Shown one piece after another: positions 8,918 to 17,835 of a DNA stretch of 64,000 nucleotides. The DNA lies in the NCBI RefSeq assembly GCF_024623785.1, contig NZ_JANKBZ010000001.1:434001-498000 (forward strand), written 5' to 3'. Numbering within the stretch: position 1 is the first letter of the stretch; the number at the start of each line of letters is the position of its first letter. The stretch is from Archangium lipolyticum. GTDB lineage: Bacteria > Myxococcota > Myxococcia > Myxococcales > Myxococcaceae. Below the pieces are notes generated by a model, which saw only the letters and a list, made by a program, of their open reading frames with translations, ran no database searches and was not told where the DNA came from. Made by a program: the position numbers and the translations under genes.

Positions 8918-11900
8918 TCACGGCCGCACCTCCCCCGAAGCGGAGGACGGCATGAGCGAGGCCTCGGTCGAGGGCTGCTCGGGAGCCGCCGGAGCGGCGG
9001 GGGCCGGAGTGGCGGGCTGAGGAGTGGCACCGGCCTGACTGGTGTCCGGGAGGCCCGGCTCCTTGGCCACGTCGGCGGTGACGAAGAACTCGCTGCCGCG
9101 GAAGGGCACCTGGCGCACCTGCGCGTAGGCCCCCGGGTGGTAGCGGTTGACCTGCTCCTGCGCGGCCAGCGTCCACTCGTTGTAGAGCGCCAGCTCATAG
9201 GCCTTGCCCAGCGCCTTCTCGAGCGCCTCGTTGGCCTTGTCCTCCAGCGGGAGCGCGAGGTTCTCCAGCTCGCCGCGGTACATGGCGAGCTGCTCCTCGT
9301 CGAGCCCCGACGGATCCGGCGACTCGAGGATGTTGCGCGCGAAGTCCGAGTAGGCGAGGCCGACGCGGGTGAGCGCGGCGATGCCCCACTCTCCCGAGCC
9401 GGTGGCCAGCACGTCCGTGTAGGCCTTCTCCACCTTCTGGATGGACTGCTGCTTGGCGGCCAGGTCACGCCGGATGGTGGCGACGTTCTTGAACTTGATG
9501 CCCACGTAGCGCTGCCAGTCGCCCTCCACCGCGAGGAAGCGCGCGTGGCCGTAGGCGTTGAGGAGCTCCGGCCGCTGCTTCTCCTCCGGAGACAGCCGGG
9601 CCCAGCCGCGGACGAGCTCGTCCTGCACGCGCTCGATGTTGCGCGCGTCCTTCACCTTCCGGTAGGCGAGCAGCTGCTGGTAGCGCGCCAGGTACACCTG
9701 GCCGGCCGCGGTGCGCGAGTCCTTCCCATACGCCTCGGTGAAGGATTCGAAGGCACGGGCCGCCTCGGCCCACTTGCCGTCCTTCTCGTGGACGAGCGCG
9801 ATGTTGTAGGCGATCTGCGGCACGTCCGGCCGGTCCTTGAAGCGCGTCAGGTACGCGCGGTAGGCGGTGATGGCCTTGTCGGACTCGCCCACGCCCTCCC
9901 ACCAGAGGCCGGCGTTGAAGAGGGCATCGGCCACCCACTTCTCGGCCTCGGCGAGCAGCTGGCGGCGCTCGGCGTCCTTGCCGGCCCGGGCCTCGTCCGT
10001 GCCCTGCGCGTCGTTGGACCTGGACTCCTTCGCCTTCGCGTCCTTGCTGTCCTTGCCCTTCTTGGAGGAGGCCCTGGCCTGCTTGTCCTTGCCCTGGGAC
10101 GCCTGGGGCGCGAACGCGCGGGTGGCGGTGTCATAGGTGTCCACGAAGGCGGCGTACATGGCGGCGGCCTTGCGGAACTCGGCGAGCTTCTCGTAGAGGC
10201 GCGCGAGCGTGTAGCGGACCTTGGGCTCGAAGATGCTGCCGGAGTAGTCCGAGAGGACGCGCTCGCCGGCCTGCACGCCTCGGTCGATCTGCCCGGCTTC
10301 CTGGAAGATGACCATGGCGGAGGTGAGCGCCCGGTCCGCGTTGTCGGACCTGGGGAACTCCTTCACGTAGTCGAGGAACAGCTCGGCGGCCTTAGCCGGG
10401 TTCTTCTCCTTCTGATAGACGACCTCGTGGATCCACTTGTACTGCGAGCCCTCGACGACGCGGGCCACGCGCGCGGCGAACTCGGGGCTGGGCTTGAGCA
10501 GCTTCTCGTTGGCGAGGAACTGCCGTGACAGCTTGTTGAGCTCCAGCCACTCCTCGCGCGACTCGAGCACGTACATGGTGAGGTCGGCCGCGTCACGCGA
10601 GCGCCGCTCGGCGGGGAACTTGTTGATGATTTCCCCGAAGCGCCGGGCCGCGTCCACGTAGTGGTGCCGGTCGTAGACGATGAGGGCCGCCTGGTAGCGC
10701 AGGTCGATCTCGTCCGGGTTGTCCGGGTAGAGCTTGTTGTAGGTGTCGCAAGCGGCCACCAGGCGCTCCTCGAAGCGCGTGAGCGGCTCCTCGGCCTGAT
10801 CCGTGCCCTTCTTGGTGAGGCGGCCCTTCTTCTCCACCTGGCCCTTGGACTTGTTCTCGTCGACCTTCTGGCCGTCCTTGAGCTCCGTCTTGGCGAGCTG
10901 GCCGCGCTCGATCTTCACGAGCTTGTCGTAGGCCATGATGGCCGCGAAGGACGCGTTCTTGCGGTACTGCTCGTTGGACACCTCGCGGGCCGAGTCCCGG
11001 TCGGGGACCTGGAAGGCGACGACGGCGTCGTACTGGACGGCGGCGGCCTCCCACTCCTCCAGGGCCCAGAGGATCTCCGCGTAGAAGAACCGCATGTTGA
11101 AGGCGTAGTCGGAGATGAACTCGGGATCGTTGCTGGAGGCGAAGGTATCGACGTACTGCTTGTAGATGTCGCGGGCGAGCCGGTACGTCTCCACCTGGCG
11201 CGTCTTCTGCGCCTCCTGGTGGTAGTCCGTCACCATCACGCGCATGGCCTCCTCGGTGACGCCGAAGGCATTGCGCAGCACCGGCTTGTTGCCGGCGTTG
11301 GCCTGCCACCACTCGCCGCCGGGCCGGTACAGCTCCACCATGCGCTTCATCTCCGCGCGCACCTGGTCGCGCTTGCGCAGGCCCTCGAAGGACTTGACGA
11401 TGGACTGCTGGTACTCCGGCGCACCGGGGCCCATCGGCTTGTCCTGGATGAGCGTGCGGTACGTCTCGATGGCGCTGTCGTACAGGCCCACGTCCATGAG
11501 CTGCACGGCCATCTTGGAGATCAGCCGCTCCTGCCGCTTCTCGGGAGCCTTCTGCTTGAAGTAGGCGATGCCGTCCTGGGCCCGGTCCAGCTTGACGTAG
11601 AAGACGATGACGTCGTTGAGCGACTCGGTCTTGAGGTCACCCAGCTCCTCGCCGCGCTCGCCGGCGTAGTCCACCACTTCGTGCAGCTTCGCGAGGCCCT
11701 CGTCATAGGCGCCCGCGTTGTAGTCGCACCACGCCAGCTTGTAGACGGCGTAGGCATACACCTTGGGAACCTTCGACTCGCGCGCCTTCTCGTAATACTC
11801 GCGCGCCTCCTTCAGCTTGTTGTTGTCGAAGTAGTGGTTGCCCAGCTGGACGTAGGTGTCCGGGACGAACTGCGACTGGGGGTACTCCTGGATGAGCTGG

Positions 11901-12607
11901 TGGTAGCGCTTCACCGCGTCGTCGCGCCGGCCGAGCTCCTGCAGGTTGTAGCCCAGGTAGAAGAGGATCTCGTCGCGCTGCGGCCACTCCGCGTAGCCGC
12001 TCAGCAGCTCCTCGTAGATGCGCATCGTCTCGGCGCGGTAGCGCTCGCTGTCGCGGTGATCCTCCTTGGGAGGCTCCTGCTTCTCGCCCCGGGCGGTGGC
12101 CGCGTCATGGGCCTTCTCCGCGGCCAGGTAGCGGTTCATCTCCTGCTGGTAGAGGTACTTGGACTTCTCCCAGTAGAGCTCGGCCAGGCGGTAGAGCATG
12201 TCCGCCCTGCGGTGCGAGCCTTCCTGGAGCTTGGGAATGAGGCGCTTGAAGCCCTCGATGGCCTCGTCGCGCTTGCGGTCCGCCAGCCCGTCCTTCTTCT
12301 CGTCGGCGATGCGGGGCGCATTGGCCATCGACGAGGGACCCATGCGAGCGGGGCCCATGCGCGCCGGACCCTCGCGCTCCTTCTCAGCGGACGAGGGGCG
12401 CTTGGCCTCCTTCGCATCCGTGGATGCCTTCGCGTCCTTGGATGCCTTGACCTCCCTGGCCTCCGGACGCGGGGGGTCCTGGCGCTTGGAATCACGCTGC
12501 ACCGCAGCCTTGGAGGGCTTCCGGGTCGGCTGTGCCGCCTCCCCTGCCCCGCCCGCGGTGAGCGCCACTCCCACCGCCAGCGCACCGAAACGAAGGACCG
12601 CCTTCAT
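8918..12607 (-). CDS. nfsD/gltD: Giant periplasmic TPR protein GltD/NfsD (AgmU type)
   Basis: 1229 residues. A signal peptide (M-K-A-V-L-R-F-G-A-L-A-V-G-V-A-L, ending about A-A-Q) is followed by a Lys/Glu/Ala-rich segment, then TPR and TPR-like helices over most of the length, including L-Y-W-E-K-S-K-Y and L-G-Y-N-L-Q-E-L-G units. About residue 850 is a Lys/Ser/Asp-rich insert. Length and architecture match AgmU (GltD), a periplasmic scaffold that links inner- and outer-membrane parts of the machine. The start is the ATG at 12607 with AGGAG 5 nt upstream; the frame stays open to 12817 but homology and the signal peptide fix the start. Confidence 0.92.
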   Translation of the reverse strand: MKAVLRFGALAVGVALTAGGAGEAAQPTRKPSKAAVQRDSKRQDPPRPEAREVKASKDAKASTDAKEAKRPSSAEKEREGPARMGPARMGPSSMANAPRIADEKKDGLADRKRDEAIEGFKRLIPKLQEGSHRRADMLYRLAELYWEKSKYLYQQEMNRYLAAEKAHDAATARGEKQEPPKEDHRDSERYRAETMRIYEELLSGYAEWPQRDEILFYLGYNLQELGRRDDAVKRYHQLIQEYPQSQFVPDTYVQLGNHYFDNNKLKEAREYYEKARESKVPKVYAYAVYKLAWCDYNAGAYDEGLAKLHEVVDYAGERGEELGDLKTESLNDVIVFYVKLDRAQDGIAYFKQKAPEKRQERLISKMAVQLMDVGLYDSAIETYRTLIQDKPMGPGAPEYQQSIVKSFEGLRKRDQVRAEMKRMVELYRPGGEWWQANAGNKPVLRNAFGVTEEAMRVMVTDYHQEAQKTRQVETYRLARDIYKQYVDTFASSNDPEFISDYAFNMRFFYAEILWALEEWEAAAVQYDAVVAFQVPDRDSAREVSNEQYRKNASFAAIMAYDKLVKIERGQLAKTELKDGQKVDENKSKGQVEKKGRLTKKGTDQAEEPLTRFEERLVAACDTYNKLYPDNPDEIDLRYQAALIVYDRHHYVDAARRFGEIINKFPAERRSRDAADLTMYVLESREEWLELNKLSRQFLANEKLLKPSPEFAARVARVVEGSQYKWIHEVVYQKEKNPAKAAELFLDYVKEFPRSDNADRALTSAMVIFQEAGQIDRGVQAGERVLSDYSGSIFEPKVRYTLARLYEKLAEFRKAAAMYAAFVDTYDTATRAFAPQASQGKDKQARASSKKGKDSKDAKAKESRSNDAQGTDEARAGKDAERRQLLAEAEKWVADALFNAGLWWEGVGESDKAITAYRAYLTRFKDRPDVPQIAYNIALVHEKDGKWAEAARAFESFTEAYGKDSRTAAGQVYLARYQQLLAYRKVKDARNIERVQDELVRGWARLSPEEKQRPELLNAYGHARFLAVEGDWQRYVGIKFKNVATIRRDLAAKQQSIQKVEKAYTDVLATGSGEWGIAALTRVGLAYSDFARNILESPDPSGLDEEQLAMYRGELENLALPLEDKANEALEKALGKAYELALYNEWTLAAQEQVNRYHPGAYAQVRQVPFRGSEFFVTADVAKEPGLPDTSQAGATPQPATPAPAAPAAPEQPSTEASLMPSSASGEVRP

Positions 12608-12814
12608 GCGAGCTCCTGAGGTGGGCTCGAGGGAATGGAGGGCGCCCGGCGACCGGCTCTCACCGTCCGCGTCCCGCCCCATCGCCTCCCTGACCACCCA
12701 CCGAAAGGGACGGTTGAAAGTAGACGCGCACCATTGGAATGAGAAGTGCTCCACCCCCGGGGATCCACGCGATATCGCTCGGGTTGGCACACCGATGTTC
12801 AGACACTGAACACG

Positions 12815-12863
12815 CACGAAGGGGCGGCACCCGGCGCGTGATGCGCGGGCCCGCCCCTCGTGT
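12815..12863. other. Long hairpin in the nfsC-nfsD gap
   Basis: The 279-bp gap between nfsC and nfsD holds an inverted repeat of about 12 bp with one bulge: CACGA(A)GGGGCGG at 12815-12827 pairs with CCGCCCCTCGTG at 12851-12862. It starts 24 nt past the nfsC stop on the transcribed strand. No T-run follows, so it is not a classical terminator. The rest of the gap shows no gene; it may hold a promoter for nfsD. Confidence 0.6.
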
Positions 12864-12886
12864 CCTCCACCTGACGTGTCTGGCTT

Positions 12887-14422
12887 CTACTTGCCCTGGA
12901 GCTTCGCCGGGCAGCCACGCTTGAGCGTGTATTGGTAGTAGCCGATCTCGTCGCGCCAGAACTCGCCCTGGAACTTCCAATAGTTCCAGGCCGCCCCCGG
13001 CATCTTCGGCCGGTAGATGGACTGGCTCTTGAGCAGGGCCTTCTGATCCACTCCGGCCAGCAGCAGGTCCTTCTCGTCGAGCGCCGTCTGCACGCGGATG
13101 ATCTCCGCCTGATCCGCGAAGGTGCGCAGGTTCTGCGCGGCCTCTTGGAGGCGGCTCTTGGCGAACCTGCCGCCGATCTGCATCAGCGTGCCGCGCACCT
13201 GCTCGAGCGAGGACACCGTCTCCGGCACCAGACCCGTGCCGCGCCAGGCGCCCAGCTCGTTGGCCATGCGCTTCTCCGCGTCCACCTGGGCGATCATCCG
13301 CATCACGTCCTGGATGCGCTCGTTGTCGCGAATCCAGAGGTAGATGGGGCCCGGCAGCCGCCGGTTCTCCGCCGCCACCAGGTTGTAGGCGCTCAGGAGA
13401 TCCAGCTGCTCCCCGGAGAACGGCTCGAGCTGCTTCGCCATCGGCTCATACAGCTTGTCGTAGGCCGCCAGCGTGGTCTTCACCTCGTCGAAGAGGCAGC
13501 TGTAATAATAGACAGTCGCCTTGAGGATCCACGACTCGGGCTGGAAGGCGCCCTCGAACTGGGGAGCGTGCAGCGCCTGGAGGCTGCCGAGCGCACCACC
13601 GAAGTCCTCGCCCTGGAAGCGGGCGAAGCCGTTCTCGAAGAGGGCCTGATCCCAGAACCGGCCGTAGCGCGGCACCGCCTCGTAGGAGGCGATGGCCGGC
13701 GGGTACTCATGGCGTCCGTAGTGCAGACGCCCCATGCCCAGCAGCGCGAGCTGCTTCACCTCGTCATGGGCGATCTGTGGACCCTTCGCGTCCAGGGCAC
13801 TCTGGAAGGCGGCCAGGGCGGCCTTGTCCAGCGTGTCCGCCTCGGCGGGACGGCCCGGGAAGTGGGGATCCGCCAACACCACGCCCAGCAGGTAGCGGGC
13901 GCGGGCGTAGACCCGGCTATCGGACGGCACGGCCTCGAGCAGGGCGCGCGCCTCCTCGAAGCGGCCGCGGCGCTGGCTGATGGTGCCCACCATGTAGTTG
14001 ACGCGGGCGAGCACCTCCTTGGGCAGCTTCACCCACCGGTCCCGCACCTCGGGCGTGTAGGCCTTGTCGAGGATGTTGGGCACGAGGTTCTGCTCGTTCA
14101 GCTTCTGCTGCACGTCCACCAGCCCCTCCAGCGCCTGGAGGTAGTTGGGGTGGCTGGGGCCGGTGTTGACGATCTGCGCGTAGGTGACGAGCGCGCTGAC
14201 GGGCATGTCCTTGCGGGCGAAGGTCTGCGCCAGGTAGTACTCGGACTTGGCGCGCACCTCTTCGTCCGCCGCCTTGGCGGACAGCTCGAAGAAGCGCGGC
14301 GCGGCGGCGTCCAGCTGGCCCGCGTTGAAGGCCGCGAGCGCCTGGTTGTAGGCGTTCACGTCCTGCGCGGAGGCGGCCAGCGGCGCGAGGACCAGGAAGG
14401 TAGCGAGCAGGAGTCGTTTCAT
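12887..14422 (-). CDS. nfsC/gltC: TPR protein GltC/NfsC
   Basis: 511 residues with a signal peptide (M-K-R-L-L-L-A-T-F-L-V-L ending A-S-A-Q) and helical TPR-like repeats (A-L-A-A-F-N-A-G-Q-L-D-A-A at about 30; Y-L-L-G-V at about 180; further units to about 320), then a long helical C-terminal half. It fits GltC (NfsC in the spore-coat system), which bridges periplasm and outer-membrane barrels. It starts 9 nt after the nfsB stop, so the two are translationally close. The next gene is 279 nt away. Confidence 0.9.
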   Translation of the reverse strand: MKRLLLATFLVLAPLAASAQDVNAYNQALAAFNAGQLDAAAPRFFELSAKAADEEVRAKSEYYLAQTFARKDMPVSALVTYAQIVNTGPSHPNYLQALEGLVDVQQKLNEQNLVPNILDKAYTPEVRDRWVKLPKEVLARVNYMVGTISQRRGRFEEARALLEAVPSDSRVYARARYLLGVVLADPHFPGRPAEADTLDKAALAAFQSALDAKGPQIAHDEVKQLALLGMGRLHYGRHEYPPAIASYEAVPRYGRFWDQALFENGFARFQGEDFGGALGSLQALHAPQFEGAFQPESWILKATVYYYSCLFDEVKTTLAAYDKLYEPMAKQLEPFSGEQLDLLSAYNLVAAENRRLPGPIYLWIRDNERIQDVMRMIAQVDAEKRMANELGAWRGTGLVPETVSSLEQVRGTLMQIGGRFAKSRLQEAAQNLRTFADQAEIIRVQTALDEKDLLLAGVDQKALLKSQSIYRPKMPGAAWNYWKFQGEFWRDEIGYYQYTLKRGCPAKLQGK

Positions 14423-14431
14423 GGCGCGGGC

Positions 14432-15532
14432 TCAGAAGAGGTAGGAGAAGCCGGCGTAGAAGCTGACGTTGTTGAGCACGTCCGAGGAGGGATTGCCGAC
14501 CAGGTCCTTCCCCAGGACGATGTCCTCGCGGTAGTTCTTGCGCGTCTTCGGATCCACTCCGTCGAACTTCTGGAACTGGCAGCTGCCGCTCAGCCCCAGC
14601 TCCGAGAAGGGGCGGCCCGTGCCCCGGCCGTCCTCCAGCTTCTGGAAGTCCTGAAGGTCGCACCCGTCCACGCGATCCACGCGGGCCGTGTAGACGAGAT
14701 CGCGCACCTCCAGCCGCACGGCCATGGAGTCGCCGAACTGCACGCGGAAGCCGCCGCCCACCGAGCCGAGGAACTTCGTGCCCGTGTCACCGAAGCGCGC
14801 CGGGACGGTGAACTGCTGGCCGTCCACCTCGTTGGTGACGTCGGGCCGGATCAGCACGCGCGAGGAGCCGATGCCCGCTCCGCCACTGAGCACCAGGCTG
14901 AACTGCAGCAGGTGGTTGTCGTAGAAGGCGAACTTGCCGTAGAGCGGCGTCACCTCCACGCCCGCCTGCGCGCCCCATACCAGCAGCAGCGCCGAGGCCG
15001 CCTGCGCCTGCTCGCGCACCTTGTCGATGAGCTCCAGGTTGAAGAGGCTCTCGTTCGAGTACCAGTTGTACTGGGTGGAGAGCTGAAGGCCGAAGTTCTC
15101 CTGCAGGTGGTACGTGTAATGGAGCGCGCTGCCGGCGTGCTGGGTGAACCGGCCGTTCACCTGCGCCACCACCGGGTAGAGCGCGAACTCGTGCCGGCCC
15201 TCGTCCGCGAAGCGCTTCTTCTGCACCACGTGGACGGCCACGTTCGGGTTGTGCAGCGGCGCACCGTTCACCAGCCGCTGCTGGTTCGGATCGGCGATCG
15301 GCTGCAGCTCGGGCCCCGCGGCCAGCGGCGCGTCCGGCACGGGCGCGGGCGCCTGGGACTCCACGGGCGCCGGCTCGGGAGCGGGAGGCGCGGGCTGCTC
15401 GGGCTCGGGCTGCTTCGGCTCCGGCTTCACGGGAATGGGCGCCGTCTCCGAGGGCGCCGACGGAATCTCCTGGGCCAGGGCTGGCGCGGCGGCCGCCGCC
15501 AGGAGCAACGCGAGGAACGAGGTGGATCGCAT
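14432..15532 (-). CDS. nfsB/gltA: Outer-membrane beta-barrel protein GltA/NfsB
   Basis: 366 residues. After a signal peptide (ending A-L-A-Q) comes a Pro/Glu-rich linker to about residue 80, then a barrel-like region with alternating aromatic strands ending F-Y-A-G-F-S-Y-L-F. A terminal Phe is the outer-membrane insertion signature. It is paralogous in design to the gene before it. In Glt and Nfs these two barrels carry the machine through the outer membrane. It begins 12 nt after the nfsA stop and ends 9 nt before nfsC, within one transcription unit. Confidence 0.87.
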   Translation of the reverse strand: MRSTSFLALLLAAAAAPALAQEIPSAPSETAPIPVKPEPKQPEPEQPAPPAPEPAPVESQAPAPVPDAPLAAGPELQPIADPNQQRLVNGAPLHNPNVAVHVVQKKRFADEGRHEFALYPVVAQVNGRFTQHAGSALHYTYHLQENFGLQLSTQYNWYSNESLFNLELIDKVREQAQAASALLLVWGAQAGVEVTPLYGKFAFYDNHLLQFSLVLSGGAGIGSSRVLIRPDVTNEVDGQQFTVPARFGDTGTKFLGSVGGGFRVQFGDSMAVRLEVRDLVYTARVDRVDGCDLQDFQKLEDGRGTGRPFSELGLSGSCQFQKFDGVDPKTRKNYREDIVLGKDLVGNPSSDVLNNVSFYAGFSYLF

Positions 15533-15544
15533 GAGACGTCAGCC

Positions 15545-16360
15545 TCAGAAGATGAAGGTGTAGCCGAGGTCGAACTGCACCAGGTGCGTCAGGCCCGGAT
15601 CGCGCGCGGGCTCGCCACTCTCCCGCCCCGCCTCCCAGTCCTCGCGCACCACGTTCACGCGGTACTGGTCCGTGTAGACCCAGTCGCGCAGCTCGAAGCG
15701 GATGGCGTGCCCACTGGCCACGAAGAAGCGGAAGCCCACCGCTCCGGACACCACCGGCGCCATGCGCGTTTCGGTGCGCCAGTAGTTCTCCTTCGCGGTG
15801 GAGGCGTCGAGCGGGTCCGTCCGGTTGTCGCAGATGCCCAGCTCGCGGTTCTGCACGTTGGTGCACTGGATCACCGACTGGCGCCGCAGCGAGGCCAGCC
15901 CGCCTCCGCCCCAGAGGTACGCCTGGAAGTGCGCCGTCTCGTCGGCCAGCAGCGACAGCTTGCCGTAGATGGGTGCCCAGCGGGCCCCCACCACGCCGTG
16001 GAGATTCATCTGCCACATGTCCTCGAGCTCGTCCGTGATCTTCTTGTCCTCACGGTTGAGGAAGCTCTCGGAGATGGAGCGCGCCAGGCCCGTGTGGCGG
16101 CTGAGCGCGTAGCCAGCGCGCGCCTCCAGGCCGAACGTGTTGAAGAGGTTGTAGGCCACGCCAACGTTGAGGTTGTAGTGCGCCGTGAGGTACTCGCGCA
16201 CCGGCAGCCCCACCGAGATGGACACCTCCAGGTGCTCCTCTGGAGAGAAGAGCCGGTGGCGCACCGCGGCCGGGTCCAACACCTGCTGTTGCGCCTGGGC
16301 GGACATCGCCGTCAGCAGCAACGCCAAGGAAGCGGAGAGTGGAAGCGTGCGTGCATTCAT
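15545..16360 (-). CDS. nfsA/gltB: Outer-membrane beta-barrel protein GltB/NfsA
   Basis: 271 residues with a signal peptide (M-N-A-R-T-L-P-L-S-A-S-L-A-L-L ending A-Q-A), an amphipathic strand pattern (V-S-I-S-V-G-L-P-V, Y-N-L-N-V-G-V-A-Y) and the C-terminus F-D-L-G-Y-T-F-I-F. It is the first gene of the Glt/Nfs series. The frame is open to 16462, but the ATG at 16360 gives the signal peptide; its ribosome site is weak. A strong minus-strand hairpin with TTTT at 16571-16604 separates it from the upstream oxidoreductase, so its promoter should lie between 16361 and 16570. Confidence 0.87.
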   Translation of the reverse strand: MNARTLPLSASLALLLTAMSAQAQQQVLDPAAVRHRLFSPEEHLEVSISVGLPVREYLTAHYNLNVGVAYNLFNTFGLEARAGYALSRHTGLARSISESFLNREDKKITDELEDMWQMNLHGVVGARWAPIYGKLSLLADETAHFQAYLWGGGGLASLRRQSVIQCTNVQNRELGICDNRTDPLDASTAKENYWRTETRMAPVVSGAVGFRFFVASGHAIRFELRDWVYTDQYRVNVVREDWEAGRESGEPARDPGLTHLVQFDLGYTFIF

Positions 16361-16570
16361 AGCCGTGTGGGGCCACGATGTGTGCACGCGATTTCCCACG
16401 CACAAGGGAGCGGACCTCACCTGTGGCGCGCAGTTCGCATCTCCGGGGCCCGAGGCGCCCACCAGCCAACGTTTCCGCCGTCAAAACCCGGGGAGCGAGC
16501 GAGGGGGCGCGGATCACTCCCCACGGCTCGTCGGATGGACAACACTCCGCCGCGGGTGCGATCTCCCAGG

Positions 16571-16604
16571 AAAAGGGGCTGCCCCCCTCGCGGGAGACAG
16601 CCCC
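16571..16604 (-). terminator. Probable intrinsic terminator upstream of nfsA/gltB
   Basis: On the minus strand, GGGGCTG (16604-16598) pairs with CAGCCCC (16581-16575), with an inner CTCCC/GGGGG stem and GCGA loop, followed by TTTT (16574-16571). It would stop transcription coming from the oxidoreductase gene that ends at 16906. Confidence 0.65.
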
Positions 16605-16607
16605 TGA

Positions 16608-16838
16608 CAGCTGGCGGAGCAACCCCTGAACGCACATCGGGTCGTCGAGCTGGGGCTGGGGCTCGCGCTGGACAAGGACACCGTCACCGTGGAGCAACTC
16701 CAGCAGGCGGTGGCCCGGGTCTCGAGCGAGCCGGAGTTCCGGACGAAGGTGCGGGCCATGCAGCAGGATGTTCGCGGTTCGGGGGGCTACCACCGCGCCG
16801 CCGAGGCCATCCTCGAGTTCCGGGCCCGCCAGGGTTGA
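16608..16838 (+). pseudogene. C-terminal remnant of a macrolide-type (MGT) glycosyltransferase
   Basis: An open frame after the TGA at 16605 reads E-Q-P-L-N-A-H-R-V-V-E-L-G-L-G near its start and G-G-Y-H-R-A-A-E-A-I-L-E-F at its end, stopping at 16836. These are the (D/E)-Q-P-x-N-A acceptor/donor loop and the terminal helix of the MGT/UGT family, which moves sugars from UDP-sugars to small molecules. Only about 76 residues of a usual 400 remain, with no start codon and a stop directly before. It sits in the 545-bp gap between nfsA and the oxidoreductase. Confidence 0.75.
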
Positions 16839-16905
16839 ACGAAGCGCGGAACGCGTCTCGCTGTACACCAGGCGGGGCTCAACGGGGGAGTTGCGCTCCG
16901 TGCCC

Positions 16906-17835
16906 TCAGTCTGGCTTCAGGATGATCTTTCCGTGCGCTCGGCCCGAGGCCTGATGGCGAAGCGCGAGCTCCAGCTCCTCGAGCGGGTGTTTCCGGTCCA
17001 CGAGGACTTGGAGCGAGCCGGCGTCGCAGAGTCCGGAGAGCAGGCCGAGGCGCGTGGCATCGGTCTTGTGGCTCATTCGTGAGGCCGACACCGCGTGCGC
17101 CTTCGCCAGCGCCTCATCCGGCGGTGTGGTGATGCTGACGAGAACGCCGCCTGCGCGGAGGACCGGGAAGGAGCGCTGCTGCGTCTCCCCGCCGACCGTG
17201 TCGAGCACGACGTCGACGCCGGACAGTGTCGTGGAGAAGTCCTCCGTCCGGTAGTCGAGCACCTCGTCCGCGCCTAGCCGCCGCACGAGCTCCACCTGGG
17301 GGCCCGACGCCGTGGCGATAGTCCGGGCGCCCGCGAGCCTCGCGAGCTGCACCGCGAAGCTGCCGACGCCGCCCGCGCCCGCGTGGATCAGCACGGTCTG
17401 ACCGCGCGTCAGGCGGGCGGTCTCGAACAGGGCCTGCCAGGCAGTACCGGCCGCAGTGGGCAGCCCGGCCGCTTCATTCAACGACAGGTGGGCCGGAGCG
17501 GCGGCCACATGCGTCGCGGGAACGACGGCGTATCGGGCGAAGGCGCCCCCGCGCACGGGATCCGGACGCGCGATGACCCGGTCTCCCTTGCGCCAGCGCG
17601 CTGCGAGCGGGCCAGCGCCCTCGACGGTACCGGCCAAATCGATGCCGAGCGTGTAGGGGAAGGAGAGGGGAAAGACCTCGCGCCGCTTGCCCCCCAGGAG
17701 CAGGAGATCGAGCGGGTTGAGGCTGGCCGCCTCGACGCGGATCAGCACTTCGTCGGGTCCGAACTCCGGCGTGGGGATGTCCTCGATGACCACATTCCCG
17801 AGGTCGCCATGACCATGAATACGAGCGGCCTTCAT
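16906..17835 (-). CDS. NADP-dependent zinc-less alcohol dehydrogenase / quinone oxidoreductase
   Basis: 309 residues of the MDR superfamily. The GroES-like N-domain (M-K-A-A-R-I-H, A-S-L-N-P-L-D) is followed by a Rossmann domain with the A-G-A-G-G-V-G-S-F-A-V-Q-L-A nucleotide loop, and the family end (L-E-E-L-E-L-A-L-R-H-Q) before K-I-I-L-K. The structural zinc cysteines are absent, as in quinone oxidoreductases that reduce enones or quinones with NADPH. Its ATG at 17835 overlaps the stop of the SnoaL gene by 4 nt, so the two form a coupled operon divergent from the LysR gene. Confidence 0.92.
   Translation of the reverse strand: MKAARIHGHGDLGNVVIEDIPTPEFGPDEVLIRVEAASLNPLDLLLLGGKRREVFPLSFPYTLGIDLAGTVEGAGPLAARWRKGDRVIARPDPVRGGAFARYAVVPATHVAAAPAHLSLNEAAGLPTAAGTAWQALFETARLTRGQTVLIHAGAGGVGSFAVQLARLAGARTIATASGPQVELVRRLGADEVLDYRTEDFSTTLSGVDVVLDTVGGETQQRSFPVLRAGGVLVSITTPPDEALAKAHAVSASRMSHKTDATRLGLLSGLCDAGSLQVLVDRKHPLEELELALRHQASGRAHGKIILKPD

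Noticed and set aside
10661-16954. Long plus-strand frames over the TPR and barrel genes (652 and 1340 codons)
   Set aside because: Same reason: codon-position GC bias opens the antisense frame. No motif or ribosome site was seen.
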